Below are positions 22,421-32,045 of a DNA stretch of 64,000 nucleotides, in pieces. Location: positions 372,001-436,000 of the forward strand of contig JARUPY010000079.1 in assembly GCA_029817715.1 (NCBI GenBank). Reading direction: 5' to 3'. Each line of letters opens with the position of its first letter. Position 1 is the stretch's first letter. This DNA comes from Melastoma dodecandrum (Eukaryota > Streptophyta > Magnoliopsida > Myrtales > Melastomataceae). The notes beneath the pieces are model-generated. The model saw nothing but the letters and a program-made list of their open reading frames with translations. It did not search any database and was not told the DNA's origin. The translations under genes were made by a program, and so were the position numbers.

Positions 22421-22689
22421 CGTCCCACTCCCTCTCCAAATTCTCCCGCTTCTGGTTGACGATCGCGCGCTCAACCGCTTCATTGACCCGAGCAGCATTC
22501 AGGCCTGCGCTGGTAGCGTCCAGGTCCTCCTAGAGACGCTGGAGAATGGCCAGCAACTCTTCCCTTCGCTTGAGGAGGTTGGCTTCCTCAAGAGACAGCT
22601 CACGTACCCAAGCGGAAGATGGAAGCGGCTGGGACAAGTACGACTAATTCTCCTCTAGCCCCGCCTTGAGTGCGAGACCTTCTTATCGT

Positions 22690-25108
22690 TCGCTCCATGA
22701 GCGCCAAAGGGACCTCCGAGAAAGAGAAAGCATTACCTTCAACTCCTGCAAATTGGCGCCTACTCGTCCCAACCCGTCCGTCCCAGATGATAATGTGACG
22801 AAGTCATCCTTAGTGTTAACCCCACGCTCGAGGATGACAATGAAAGAGGCGAGAGAAAATGCAAGGGCTGCCAAAGATACATTTGAGTCAAATGCCGACT
22901 CGAGATTAAGGCATAGATACAATTCTAATAAAGACCTTTCCGAAGGCGCTTGCGCTTGGGGACCTTGGGGAGCATCTGTCGCCTGGCTCTGGGGGGCTTC
23001 CATCGCCTCGTTTTGAGGAGCATCCCTCGCTTCACCTAAGGGAATCTCCTTCGTTTGCTCCTGGGGGGCTCCTGCCACTCCACTTTGGAAAAACCCTACC
23101 GACGTTTGTTGGGCGACAACGTCATCATCGACCAGGGCGCCATTGACTCAACCCTCTGATTGCCGGAGAAGTACTTCAGGTACCACCTCGCTCGGGGATC
23201 CCTCCACCCTGGCTGGCTGCTCGGGTCTACCTCGGCCGCCTGGCCAGGAAGCAATAGGGATGTCATCAGGAACCTCATCATCATTAACGACAGAAGGGAC
23301 ACTGGAAACACTTTTGGACAAAAGAATTAATGTCACTGCGAAATCCCCTACCAGGAAACAAGGCATCTAAGGGTGGAATACCTTATGCATTCCTGGTGGG
23401 CACTTGCTCAGGAACAGGGTGCTCAATAGAAACTCCTGACAACACCGGGTTAACGTACCCAGGAGACTCTTTCATAGCCTGACGGACTCCTTGGGAAGAT
23501 GAGCCCGCAGAGGAAGGCCTAGTCCTTCTAGTGCCTGTAACACAAACGAGTTAGTCTACAATCAAATATCTACTAAGTCAGGATGAACTGATCTCACATA
23601 CTCGAGGAGGACGTGTCATCGCCTGACCACCGCTTCCTCGAAGATTTCCCACTCGAACTGGGAAGTGCTGGTGGAGGGACCGAATCTGCCTCTTGAATCA
23701 GCCTCGTTAGATGAAGGGAGGCTTGCAGCACTCCCTAGATTCGAAACCAAGCAAAGGAAAAGAATAGGGATCGGCCACCTGATGGCTCCGGCCCGACCTT
23801 AGCCATGGGAAGATACGGCTGCTGAGACTGTTCAATCAGGTCAAAACCCAAGGGAAACGTTGCTCGTCGGTGTAGCGGCTGATTCTTGGACTCGAAAAAT
23901 GGGACGGCCAAACACTGAGTAAAGCCTAGCTGACGGGCACAGAGTTGAGGATTATACAGCTCAAAGATCCGGCCACCAGAGTCCACTCCTACCAAGTCCC
24001 TAGCAAAGAGAGCCAGGAGGTGATATTCAACCCTCTCTGGGCAAAGTTTTTCCCACTCTTCAGGGAAAGGACGCCAAGAACACACTATGCCCGGGGCGCC
24101 ATCCGAATACCCATCCGCCAGGGCTCGGATACAGCCAGCAATGCCGAAGCGAGCCCAGTACTTGGAGGAACCTGCCGCAACAACCTGACTCCGAGGTGCA
24201 TGGCGTGAGGGTAACAGGTGAAACCTGGTAAGTACAAGGCGATCCACAAGGGGCCATTTGTCCGACATCCAGGAAAGTTGGCAGGGTTAGTCGTCGCCTA
24301 GTAGAGCATGCGATAGATCATATTCAACAAAAAGGGGGCAAAGGCCACACCCCCTACTGATCCGCATTAGCGGCGTCGACGAGGTTGGCGGCCACCCCAA
24401 CCATGTAAGAACTGGGGCGCTTTTCCCGATTGTACTTGGATAACCACTCCAAGTAGAATTTAAACTCCTCCTGGGGTCCCCATCTGTCCCCAGAAACGTG
24501 CCGCTCGGCCACTTCGTTGATGCGTGACGAAGGATTAACTCCAAATCGTCGCACCTATAGTCAAACCGAAGGGGGGCTCCAGAAATACTACAACTAGTTA
24601 GGAAGTAGATATTCTCTAAGGTGATCGACATCGGTCCCTTAGGGATATAGAACCATGCATACAGGAACCATGCATACACGGACAAGTTGGGCCCGACTGG
24701 GGAGCGACACACATTGATCAGAACCTTGATCCCCATCGCTCTCCATACAGCGCATCTCCTCTCCATCCATTTAGAGACTCAATCTTTATGCATCTCGCTC
24801 CTGGGTGAAGGAAATCAACGAAAGTACGTCCTTGCGGACAACCCCCACCCAAATGGATTGAACTCGCCGGAAGAGAACGCAGCGAGCAACTTGCTGATAG
24901 AAAGGAAAAACCTTTCCGCATCAGAGTGGACAAACGGACCAAGGGTTTGTTGGCCCGACACTGGCATGCCAAAGTCGGACTCCGCTTCATGGCAAGGAAA
25001 AACGTGAAACTATCGGGACTCAGCGAAGTCCCGTCGAAAGTTAACCACGTCACCCTCCTCACGGGTCGGAGGAGCCTGGGACGACGGGGATGAAGCACCG
25101 GAGTCCAT
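22690..25108 (-). pseudogene. Antisense gene in gypsy, mobile-domain-like, candidate intron
   Basis: It is on the strand opposite to the element's gag-pol. The ATG at 25106-25108 opens MDSGASSPSSQAPPTREEG; a TATA-like box (GTATAAAG on the minus strand, 25203-25210) lies about 95 bp upstream. Later pieces read FYIPKGPMSITLENIYFL (24670-24590), WGPQEEFKFYLEWLSKY (24480-24420), FELYNPQLCARQLGFTQCL (23960-23900), and a P/Q/E-rich tail with repeated DAPQ/EAPQ (23080-22930). GPMSIT and ARQLGF blocks resemble the plant mobile domain. A GT-AG intron of 67 nt fits at 23535-23601. Stops and frameshifts break it now. The homologous gene at 43303-46080 supports it as real. The family assignment is by pattern only. 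Confidence 0.6.
23535..23601 (-). other. Candidate intron in the antisense gene
   Basis: On the minus strand the donor is CGA|GTATGTGAG and the acceptor TTTGTGTTACAG|GC, 67 nt, T-rich before the acceptor. It splices only in the antisense direction, so it belongs to the antisense gene rather than to the element's own transcript. Confidence 0.55.
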
Positions 25109-25202
25109 AGAGGTTTACAAAGAAAATGGGGGTTTTTGAGAGTGTAGAAAAAGGAGAAGGGTTTACGAGAACATAAGCGGGAAACTCCGACCCCAAAGAA
25201 GA

Positions 25203-25210
25203 CTTTATAC
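25203..25210 (-). promoter_or_regulatory. TATA-like box of the antisense gene
   Basis: GTATAAAG on the minus strand, about 95 bp before the ATG at 25108, a normal spacing for a plant promoter with a 60-70 nt leader. Confidence 0.45.
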
Positions 25211-25721
25211 TCTCAGGAACCGACAAGACGGCTAAGGCCTAACCGTAACGTCGCTTGACGACCATGGCCCAAAAGGGAGCGTCGATTCACGTGAAAACTA
25301 GTGACGATCCGAAAGTCATGTGGGCAGGTGAAGAGATTGTTAAAAGAAATACATTTATTCTCATTTAAATCTGTTCATTACATGGGTTTGATTGATGATG
25401 AATGTATATACAAAAGGAATGACTCAATAGACGACGTTTCCTATTCTCAGCGAAATGCTCTCTATTGAGGATCCTATAAACTTTCCAAAAGATTCAAGGG
25501 TTTATCCATAGAAAGCGGTCACCCATGACATCCGGTTCTGCCCTGTAATGGAGAAGATCATTGGCTGTAAATGGAAGCCTCTTCACTCGGCGGAGGGGAT
25601 TGATGTAGCAAGATACATAAATCCCTGGTATTCAAGGGATACCAGGTAGGATCTCCCGGATGCCGTGGAGTTGAAGACCTAATGTTAGGTCAGGTCTCCC
25701 AGAAACCGTAAAACTAGCAAG

Positions 25722-26270
25722 GCGAGGGCGGAACAATGACTTTCCCTCATAGTTTCCTAGCAGCCGCACAGGTTTGGCGTCACCGGGAAGCACCAAAGGA
25801 TAGTCCGACCAGACACCACCCGGGACGACATACCCTTCCAAAAGAGGTAGATTGAAGATCTGAAAAGGGGAGAGACCATCCTCGTAAGGTGATGGACAGA
25901 GGCTTTCAAGCAAGCTAAGGTGATGGACATAGGTCTTGGGTAAAATACTAAAAGACAGAAAACTTCATGGCTTGGCTATTTTCAGAAGCGATGGTTTGTG
26001 ATTTGGAAGACGAACCGGGTATCGCTATTTATAGTAGGGTTATGAGGAAAATCAGGGCTTTGACCGGAGATAGTCAAGCACCAAAGGGCTCTGACCGGCG
26101 AGGACGGAACAATGACTTTCCCTCATAGTTTCCTAGCAGTCGCACAGGTTTGGCGTCTCCGGGAAGCACCAAAGAATAGTCCGACCAGACACCACCCGGG
26201 ACGACATTCCGAAGAGCTTGCTCAGGCCCTCTACCCTTCCAAAAGAGGCAGATATCGCTATTTATAGCAG
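25722..26270. repeat. Direct duplication of a promoter-like block
   Basis: The block beginning gaacaatgactttccctcat at about 25731 recurs at about 26107, over 100 bp with few differences (through accacccgggacgaca). A second pair, tcgctatttatagNagggtt at 26022 and 26255, repeats 233 bp apart. On the minus strand each of these reads CTATAAATAG, a strong TATA-like box. A short minus-strand ORF of 93 codons (25913-25632) lies downstream of the first; its function is unknown. Confidence 0.65.
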
Positions 26271-26469
26271 GGTTATGAGGAAAATCATGGCTTTGACGGG
26301 ATATATTATGACAAAGATTTCAGGGATCCTAACAGTGTTTTCAGGAATCTCAACTGATGCGCTTCGAGAACATCGACGGTCAAGGATTTATTGTTCACCT
26401 ACACACGCTACTTAATTGCAAGGAATGATTACGTGCTCTTTTTTAAGGCGAGACAGATGACTCAGTCAG

Positions 26470-26482
26470 CCTTGAGGGGGGC
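26470..26482 (+). other. Polypurine tract of the gypsy element
   Basis: cttgaggggggc just upstream of the 3' LTR start TGTTAAGC at 26489, the standard position for plus-strand priming. Confidence 0.7.
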
Positions 26483-26488
26483 TTATAT

Positions 26489-27196
26489 GTTAAGCAACAG
26501 AAATTCTGGGCCACGGATCGACAGTCCAGAATACAGGCCCAAGGAACGGGAAACTGAGTGAGGAGGTAACCATGGAAACACGTCAGACGAAGGCTGGCTA
26601 GGCGAAGCAGTCGCCAAGCGACAGGGTTACCAGGCGACAGGCAACAAGGATCAACAAAGCGATAGCTAACTAGGGGAATGAGGAAACTCTACGGCAAAGG
26701 CTAATGGGCAATACGGACGATCAGTGCCTGTTAAGGAAGATTCCAGACGATCTTAGGATTTGGAAGGGAATTGTTACAAAGTTTGATCACATGGAAAGAA
26801 GATATTCTATGAAGACTGGTGACAAAGGAAGCGTAATATATATGTAATATTTCGTTATCGTACATACGTAGCTCTAACTTAGTATAACTAGGCATTCTTA
26901 GGCATTATATGGGACACCTCTGTATAGACAGACATATTGTCATTATTATCTTCAAGCATTCTAGCGTACAAGCTCTCTGTGCTCATGCGTTCCTGCTTCC
27001 TTCCGAAGGCATCGTCGATGGCATCCGTAAGTTCTTCCGCTTAGGGGTGTTTGTTTATTGTCTTCTCTCTTTCTTTCATTCATACGGCGACCACACACAC
27101 ACGTTCAACGAACCTCCGGGCACCAGTTGCTCGTAGTGCCAGAGATTTCCGACGTGTTCGGATTCGGCTTATCCGTGCTCACTTCCGGAGCGAACA
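26489..27196 (+). repeat. Gypsy 3' LTR, complete
   Basis: 708 bp from TGTTAAGC to GCGAACA, with TG...CA ends and followed by ctctc, the target duplication. Its TATA position reads tataac where the 5' copy has tataaa. Differences to the 5' copy occur roughly every 10-12 bases in the shared part, so the insertion is not recent. Confidence 0.85.
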
Positions 27197-28013
27197 CTCT
27201 CTTTAAGGAATTATTTGCCCCCCATCTAATTGCAGAAGGGAAATGCTATGCAAATATCCCTCCAGGAATAACGAAGAAAGAACAAACACGCGACCCTGCA
27301 AAGTCGAGTGTTCCGATGAGAAATCTCAAGGAGAAATGGTTCTCAGAAATGTTGTAGTTATATGTGTATATTCAGAATGTTAATCAATTGTGTATTAATT
27401 GTGTATTAATAGTTTTCTTATCTTCGGAGACCATTTCAACCATTGAAAACAAAGAGGCATGACCATTCATAAAAACGTATCAAGAATTCATCAAATAACA
27501 TTTAAATTCAAAGGGTTACAACACTTCATAAAAAGCCCAGAATAAACCTCCACATGGCCATTAGAAATGAGGGATTGCAACCCTTCATCACAAGGCTCAT
27601 GTTAAAGAACCAAATAACATATATTTTCCATGACAATGTTTCAAAAGACGCGTCTCTTCCTTTCTAAAGACGCAACTTTCTTAGTTCTGTAACTTACTGC
27701 GCAACGAAGGATGTGTCCTCCATATTGAAGGACGCGCCTTTCTTGATTCTGTTGTCCACAGAATGCTCACGGATGCGTCCTTCTGTTTCGGAGGACGTGT
27801 CCCTCTCGGTTCTGATAACAGTGCACCCAAGGACGCATCCTTCTGTTTTGGAGGACACGTCCTTCTTGATTCTGTACAAGAATACTATCACACCATTAGC
27901 GTCCATCCAAAAACTCTTGGATGTATCATTTCCAACCCCGAACACTTTTTTATTGTTCATTTTAACAACTCCAAATCATTCAATAATGTGATCTATCCTT
28001 TGTAATTACAACG

Positions 28014-28985
28014 GGAAGGTTTACGTCATCGTGACCTCACCCACCCTCACAAGGAAATTATCCGGGAACATGACATCAACTTCTCTCACCGTGAACATAA
28101 TATCACTGCCCGTATTTTTAGCTACAGAGGGATGGACATCGCGTTCTCCAACTACGGTCCTTACTAGAGATGATGAGGAAGCTGTTTGTTCAGGAAATAA
28201 TAAGTGGGCACAACCTCGACGCATGCTAGGATCAGAGACGGCAGGTGGTTATAAAGTCGGTGGCAGAGGTTTTGAAGTTGGCTGGCTTGTCCGTGGATGT
28301 CGGGACAATGGCACTCGAAACAATGATTGATTCGACGATTTCCATGTTGTGGGGAAGTAGCATGGGCAATGAGAGCAGAGCTAACATTATTCCGAGTTTA
28401 AGTTGATGGTGAAGAAACTGATGGTGCTGCTGGCGAAACCAAATATTTTCCAATGCTTTCATGGTTCGACCTCCAAGGGGTGGACAAGCAAGCGATGGAC
28501 GTAAACTCGTGGTTCGATCGGTTCCATGACTCGTTAATTAGATCCACGAAAGACAAGGGAAAGCAGAGATCGTCTGACAAAGGGAAGGATCTATTGCAGG
28601 TTCTGTTTCGATCGTTTCCATGTCTCGTTGATTAGATACGCAATCGACAAGGGAAAGCAGAGATCGTCTGACAAAGGGAAGGATCAGTTGTAGGTACTAT
28701 TGCAAGCGGACTTAAAAAATGAAGATCGTCTGACAAGAACACAGGGCAACAACAACCAGGAAATCAAGGGTATACTTCAGGTACGTGGATCTTCTTGATC
28801 CGTCTCAATTGACTGTTAATGTAATGAATACGTTCCCAGGTGACCTTGTTGTATTTCTATAGGACATTATGATTGGTGGAACCGATACAACAGCAACGAC
28901 AATAGAATAGGTGATGGCAGAGCTACTGCAACATCGAGATGTAATGCAGAAAGTAATGGAGGAGCTGACAGGTGTAATTGGGATA
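28014..28985 (+). pseudogene. CYP706 pseudogene, piece 2 (middle, with intron)
   Basis: It starts at the next codon after piece 1: KVYVIVTSPTL, then (after a frameshift) MDIAFSNYG-like and MLWGSSMGNES, matching RKLYVVVSSPAL, KDIAFANYG and MLWGISIGRE of the neighbouring gene. An exon end NNQEIKGIL, a GT-AG intron (28781-28862) at the same position as in the gene, then IMIGGTDTTATT with the I-helix GGTDTT motif and EELTGVIGIDS follow. About 180 codons between MDIA and MLWG are missing. A 94-bp tandem duplication lies at 28513-28700. Multiple frameshifts and stops: a pseudogene. Confidence 0.85.
28513..28700. repeat. 94-bp tandem duplication inside the CYP706 pseudogene
   Basis: The block beginning ttcgatcg at 28513 and ending in gggaaggat plus a few bases recurs from 28607 (aagggaaagcagagatcgtc is in both). 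It is not present in the neighbouring CYP706 gene, so it arose after the gene copies parted. Confidence 0.75.
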
Positions 28986-29268
28986 GACTCTGTTACACTA
29001 AGGGGGATGAATTAGAATTAAATTCCAATTAAGGATTTTTAACTCTTTTTTAATTAACTCCGCAATGGAATGAAGTTTCTGTAAAACAGAACCGTAGAGA
29101 CAGGTTTCTGTAAGACATAACGTACGAATGTGATTGCACGATTTGTTTAATATACACAAGACTTTTTATAGTGGTTCAGCAACTTACTTACGTCCATTCT
29201 TCATCCAGAATTTGGATGTTATTCACTCAAATTTAACTTCATAACAATTACAGAAGATGATCAATAAT
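28986..29268. mobile_element. Unclassified filler insertion in the CYP706 pseudogene
   Basis: An AT-rich 280-bp stretch replaces the codons from just after the I-helix to just before the last strand (about 150 codons missing, heme-binding loop included). It opens ctaagggggatgaatt, a phrase often met at the edge of plant copia LTRs. Ends and target duplication are not clear, so an insertion combined with a deletion is the likely history. Confidence 0.4.
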
Positions 29269-29352
29269 AGACCGAATTCTCTGTTGATACCGTCATCGTC
29301 GCCAAGAAGAGGACGCCGCTGCCGGCCATTCCACGGCCGAGATTGGTCAATC
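29269..29352 (+). pseudogene. CYP706 pseudogene, piece 3 (C-terminus)
   Basis: It reads TEFSVDTVIVAKKRTPLPAI followed by PRPRLVNQEFYS and a stop at 29350-29352, collinear with the C-end of the neighbouring gene (LEFSNNVGIVSKKSRPLVVI, PRPRLMDQELYK). This fixes the pseudogene's 3' end about 650 bp before the ATG of the next copy, so the two were a tandem pair. Confidence 0.85.
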
Positions 29353-30003
29353 AAGAATTCTATAGTGCGGTAGTTGCTGCAAGATGAAATAAACTTTCGT
29401 GACTACTTAAATTAATCTCACAATGTTTCCTCTACGATCTCAGAGTAAAGCTGCTTATGAGCAGCGATGCCTGACCTCGAGACCAGTTAATAAGTACTTT
29501 CAACGTCATCATGGATTGTCTTCGAGTCATCTCTGTTTTACCTAATCCCCATGTTTCCGGCTCAAGATTAGCTTGGACCACGTGTCATGCTCGATAGTTA
29601 TCAGCACTGCAAAGTACCAATCACTGCTTTTGAATGATTTAATCATGTGAATTGTCTTTCATGGCTTGCTTTTATTGATTCCGCCACGAGGAGAAGTTCC
29701 TAAAGGACAGGAACAAGTGATACAAGGGAGAGTTGGCCCGCAGACATGGGACAACGATACACCGAAGAATGAGTCAGATGAAGTGATTCTTCCCATGCGC
29801 CAATCCCTATCGCTAACATTATTATGAACATGGAAAACGTTTTGAGCTTGTCTTGTAGTAAATGGCAAGTTCTTCTGAGCCTCACAGAAACCACCTTTTC
29901 ATGTAAGACAACTGCTAAACTGAGGAATTCTGGTTCGTGCATAAGAGTGCAGCGCCTTGCAGCAGAATTGATTTGCAGAAATAACAGAGATCTTCTGAAT
30001 CCA
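29353..30003. other. Intergenic region upstream of the CYP706 gene
   Basis: No convincing gene. The reading frame of the P450 stays open upstream to an ATG at 29824, but those 60 residues have no hinge or anchor character. No TATA box was identified with confidence. Confidence 0.5.
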
Positions 30004-31641
30004 ATGACGACATTTGGATTCAGTGTCTTCCTTTTGCTGATCGCGGTTATCAGTTTGTTCTTGTTGAAGCGGTCGAAAAATGCCGCACGTCGGCCACTGC
30101 CACCGGGACCAATTGGTCTTCCGATTCTCGGGTACCTTCCTTTCCTCGGGGATAATCTCCAGGAAAAATTTGCTGAGTTAGCTGACGCTTACGGCCCGAT
30201 TTACAAACTCTGGCTGGGAAGAAAGTTATATGTCGTTGTTAGTTCTCCAGCCCTTGTCAAGGAGATTGTTCGAGAAAAAGATCTCGAGTTTGCCAACCGT
30301 GACCCAAACATCGCTGCTCGTATTCTTTCCTATGGAGGAAAGGACATCGCGTTTGCTAACTACGGTTCATATTGGAGGACAATGCGCAAGTTATTTGTAA
30401 AAGAAGTGATGAGCACAAGGAGCCTCGAGGCATGCTATGATCTGAGACTGCAGACAGTAAGAAAATCTGTCTTGGAAGTTTACCAGATGGTCGGCTCGCC
30501 AATTGACATCGGGGAACTGGCTGTCCGTACAATGATTGGTTCCGTAATCACCATGTTGTGGGGGATCAGTATTGGAAGGGAGAAAGGCGACTAGGTAAAC
30601 TCTGAGTTTAAGACGGTTATGGTGAAACTAATGGAGCTCGTATCAAAACCGAACGTTTCGGACTTCTTCCCGGTGCTCTCGAGGTTGGATCTGCAGGGTA
30701 TAGCTAGACAAGCGAGGGAAGTGAACTTGCGGTTCGATCAGTTCCTCGATTCAATCATCCGCTCTGCCACTGAAGGAGAAGCAAGAAGACTGAGTGACCA
30801 TCCAAACAGAGATGAGCGAAAGGACTTATTGCAGCTCCTCCTGGCATTGGAGATCGAGAACGAAGACGGCACAACAAGAACTGCGAGCAACAACCAAGAA
30901 ATCAAGGGCATTCTCATGGTATTATCATCACCGTTAGTTATCATGTCCGATCTGACTGAAACACTCCTCCTTCCGTTATATTGTTCTTAAACAACTTTCT
31001 AGTGTTTGTAATAGGACATTGTGATTGGCGGAACCGATACAACGGCGGCAATGGTGGAATGGGTGATGGCCGAGCTATTGCACCACAAAGATGCGATGGA
31101 GAAAGTGATGGAACAGTTGACAGAAGTAGTCGGGGTCAATTCAATGGTCGAAGAGCACTGCTTGCCCAAGCTGAAGTACCTTGAGGCTGTCGTCAAGGAA
31201 ACTTTCCGCCTGCACCCCGCGCTTCCCTTGGTGGTACCGCGTAGCCCGGACTCTTCCTGTGTTGTCGGCGGCTACACCATCCCGAAAGGCAGCACGGTCT
31301 TCTTGAATGCCGCGTACATCCACACCGACCCGAAACTGTGGGACAAGCCGCTGGACTTCGTACCGGAGAGGTTCTTAGAAGATCCTAGCGAGTACGATTT
31401 CTCGGGGAACAACTTCGTGTACCTGCCGTTCGGTTCTGGCCGGAGGATCTGCCCAGGGCTTCCCCTTGCGGAGAAGATGCTGATGTTCATGCTGGCTAAC
31501 TTCCTGCATTCCTTCCATTGGGAATTGCCGGAGGGCACTGAACTAGAGTTCTCCAACAATGTCGGCATCGTGTCGAAGAAAAGCAGGCCACTGGTGGTCA
31601 TCCCACGGCCGAGATTGATGGATCAAGAGTTATACAAGTAA
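30004..31641 (+). pseudogene. CYP706: Cytochrome P450 CYP706, nearly intact, one in-frame stop
   Basis: Two exons, 30004-30918 and 31015-31641, intron 96 bp with GT-AG ends at phase 0; 513 codons, normal for the family. Order: N-terminal membrane anchor (FSVFLLLIAVISLFLL, residues 5-20), proline hinge (PLPPGPIGLPILG, about 32-44), WRTMRK C-helix, I-helix GGTDTT (about 308-313), KETFRL (ExxR), PERF, heme loop FGSGRRICPG with its cysteine, and C-end PRPRL. FANRD, YDLRLQTVR and MLWG are family signatures. The only visible defect is a TAG at 30592-30594 (codon 197), after GREKGD and before VNSEFKTVM; the frame simply continues. Family members oxidise terpenoids or other small molecules at the ER; the substrate here is unknown. 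Either a young pseudogene or an allele/sequence error. The upstream in-frame ATG at 29824 was not chosen because it lies before the anchor. Confidence 0.9.
30919..31014 (+). other. CYP706 intron
   Basis: 96 bp, gtattatca...tttgtaatag. Splicing joins GILM to DIVIGGTDTT, the standard CYP706 position and the same as the pseudogene's 82-bp intron at 28781-28862. Confidence 0.85.
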
Positions 31642-31709
31642 AAGTTGCAGGGGTCGGAGCTTTCATATGACAAGAAAACTAAGAACTCTTTTAATGATGT
31701 TTCCGTATA

Positions 31710-31715
31710 AATAAA
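31710..31715 (+). terminator. Polyadenylation signal candidate for CYP706
   Basis: aataaa 69 bp after the stop codon, in an AT-rich stretch. A plausible position for a plant 3' end signal; weak evidence alone. Confidence 0.35.
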
Positions 31716-32045
31716 CATGTACTTTTTTGAATTGATGGTTTGTTGTTGATTTCTCCTTTGCCCTCGTCTTACGTCTGGATTCTGTTTTAGCCGTTGTTGC
31801 CTTTTTTGCATAGCGAAATTTAGATTCTCGGATCCGTATTAAAGATCCTAATCTGACGCTTTCAAGTTGAGCAGTTGGTATACCAAGATGGATTTTTGTT
31901 CTCTGAGTGTTTTCTATATTGTTGGGACAATCCAGCATGCTTGTCTTAATCCTCGATTCCCTTGTCCTGTCGAAATGATGCCTCTACTGTTGTCGTGACC
32001 ATGTCGATTGTTGTGAGCTTCATGTAATGCTTTTGGTATCCGCAG

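Larger units (their letters stand above)
20906..27196 (+). mobile_element. Tat-like Ty3/gypsy element, internally deleted, with antisense gene
   Basis: It is bounded by related LTRs (20906-21398 truncated; 26489-27196 complete) and a 5-bp duplication. The order on the plus strand is: 5' LTR, then directly the zinc finger and core of integrase, then a minus-strand gene (22690-25108), then a duplicated regulatory-looking block, polypurine tract and 3' LTR. Gag, protease, RT, RNase H and the primer-binding site are all missing; the deletion joins the LTR at about 21398 to integrase. The gene order with a long antisense gene downstream of integrase is that of the Tat lineage. Confidence 0.85.
20789..28013 (+). 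mobile_element. Solo LTR in the CYP706 pseudogene, itself split by a gypsy element
   Basis: The outer sequence is 20789-20905 plus 27202-28013, about 930 bp once the inner gypsy and one of its target copies are removed. It starts TGTTGGGG and ends ATTACAACG (probably CAACA with one change), and is flanked by ggaag on both sides. It has no coding capacity, so a solo LTR is the simplest reading. Near its right end are three units of about 60 bp marked by ggaNgNgtcc motifs (27709-27890). Orientation is arbitrary. Confidence 0.7.

Noticed and set aside
22683..23078. Separate 131-codon minus-strand protein rich in APQ repeats
   Set aside because: More likely the low-complexity end of the antisense gene than a gene of its own; it is mentioned there.
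27058..27357. Plus-strand ORF of 99 codons after the gypsy integrase region
   Set aside because: It crosses the 3' LTR end at 27196 and the target duplication, so it is an accident of the insertion and did not exist before it.
29824..30003. Upstream ATG extending the CYP706 by 60 residues
   Set aside because: The added residues precede a normal membrane anchor and have no anchor or targeting character; the start at 30004 gives the family's usual N-end.
30592..30612. Reading the TAG GTAAAC as an intron donor to rescue the CYP706 frame
   Set aside because: The next AG is too close for an intron, the frame is unchanged across the site, and the family has no intron here.
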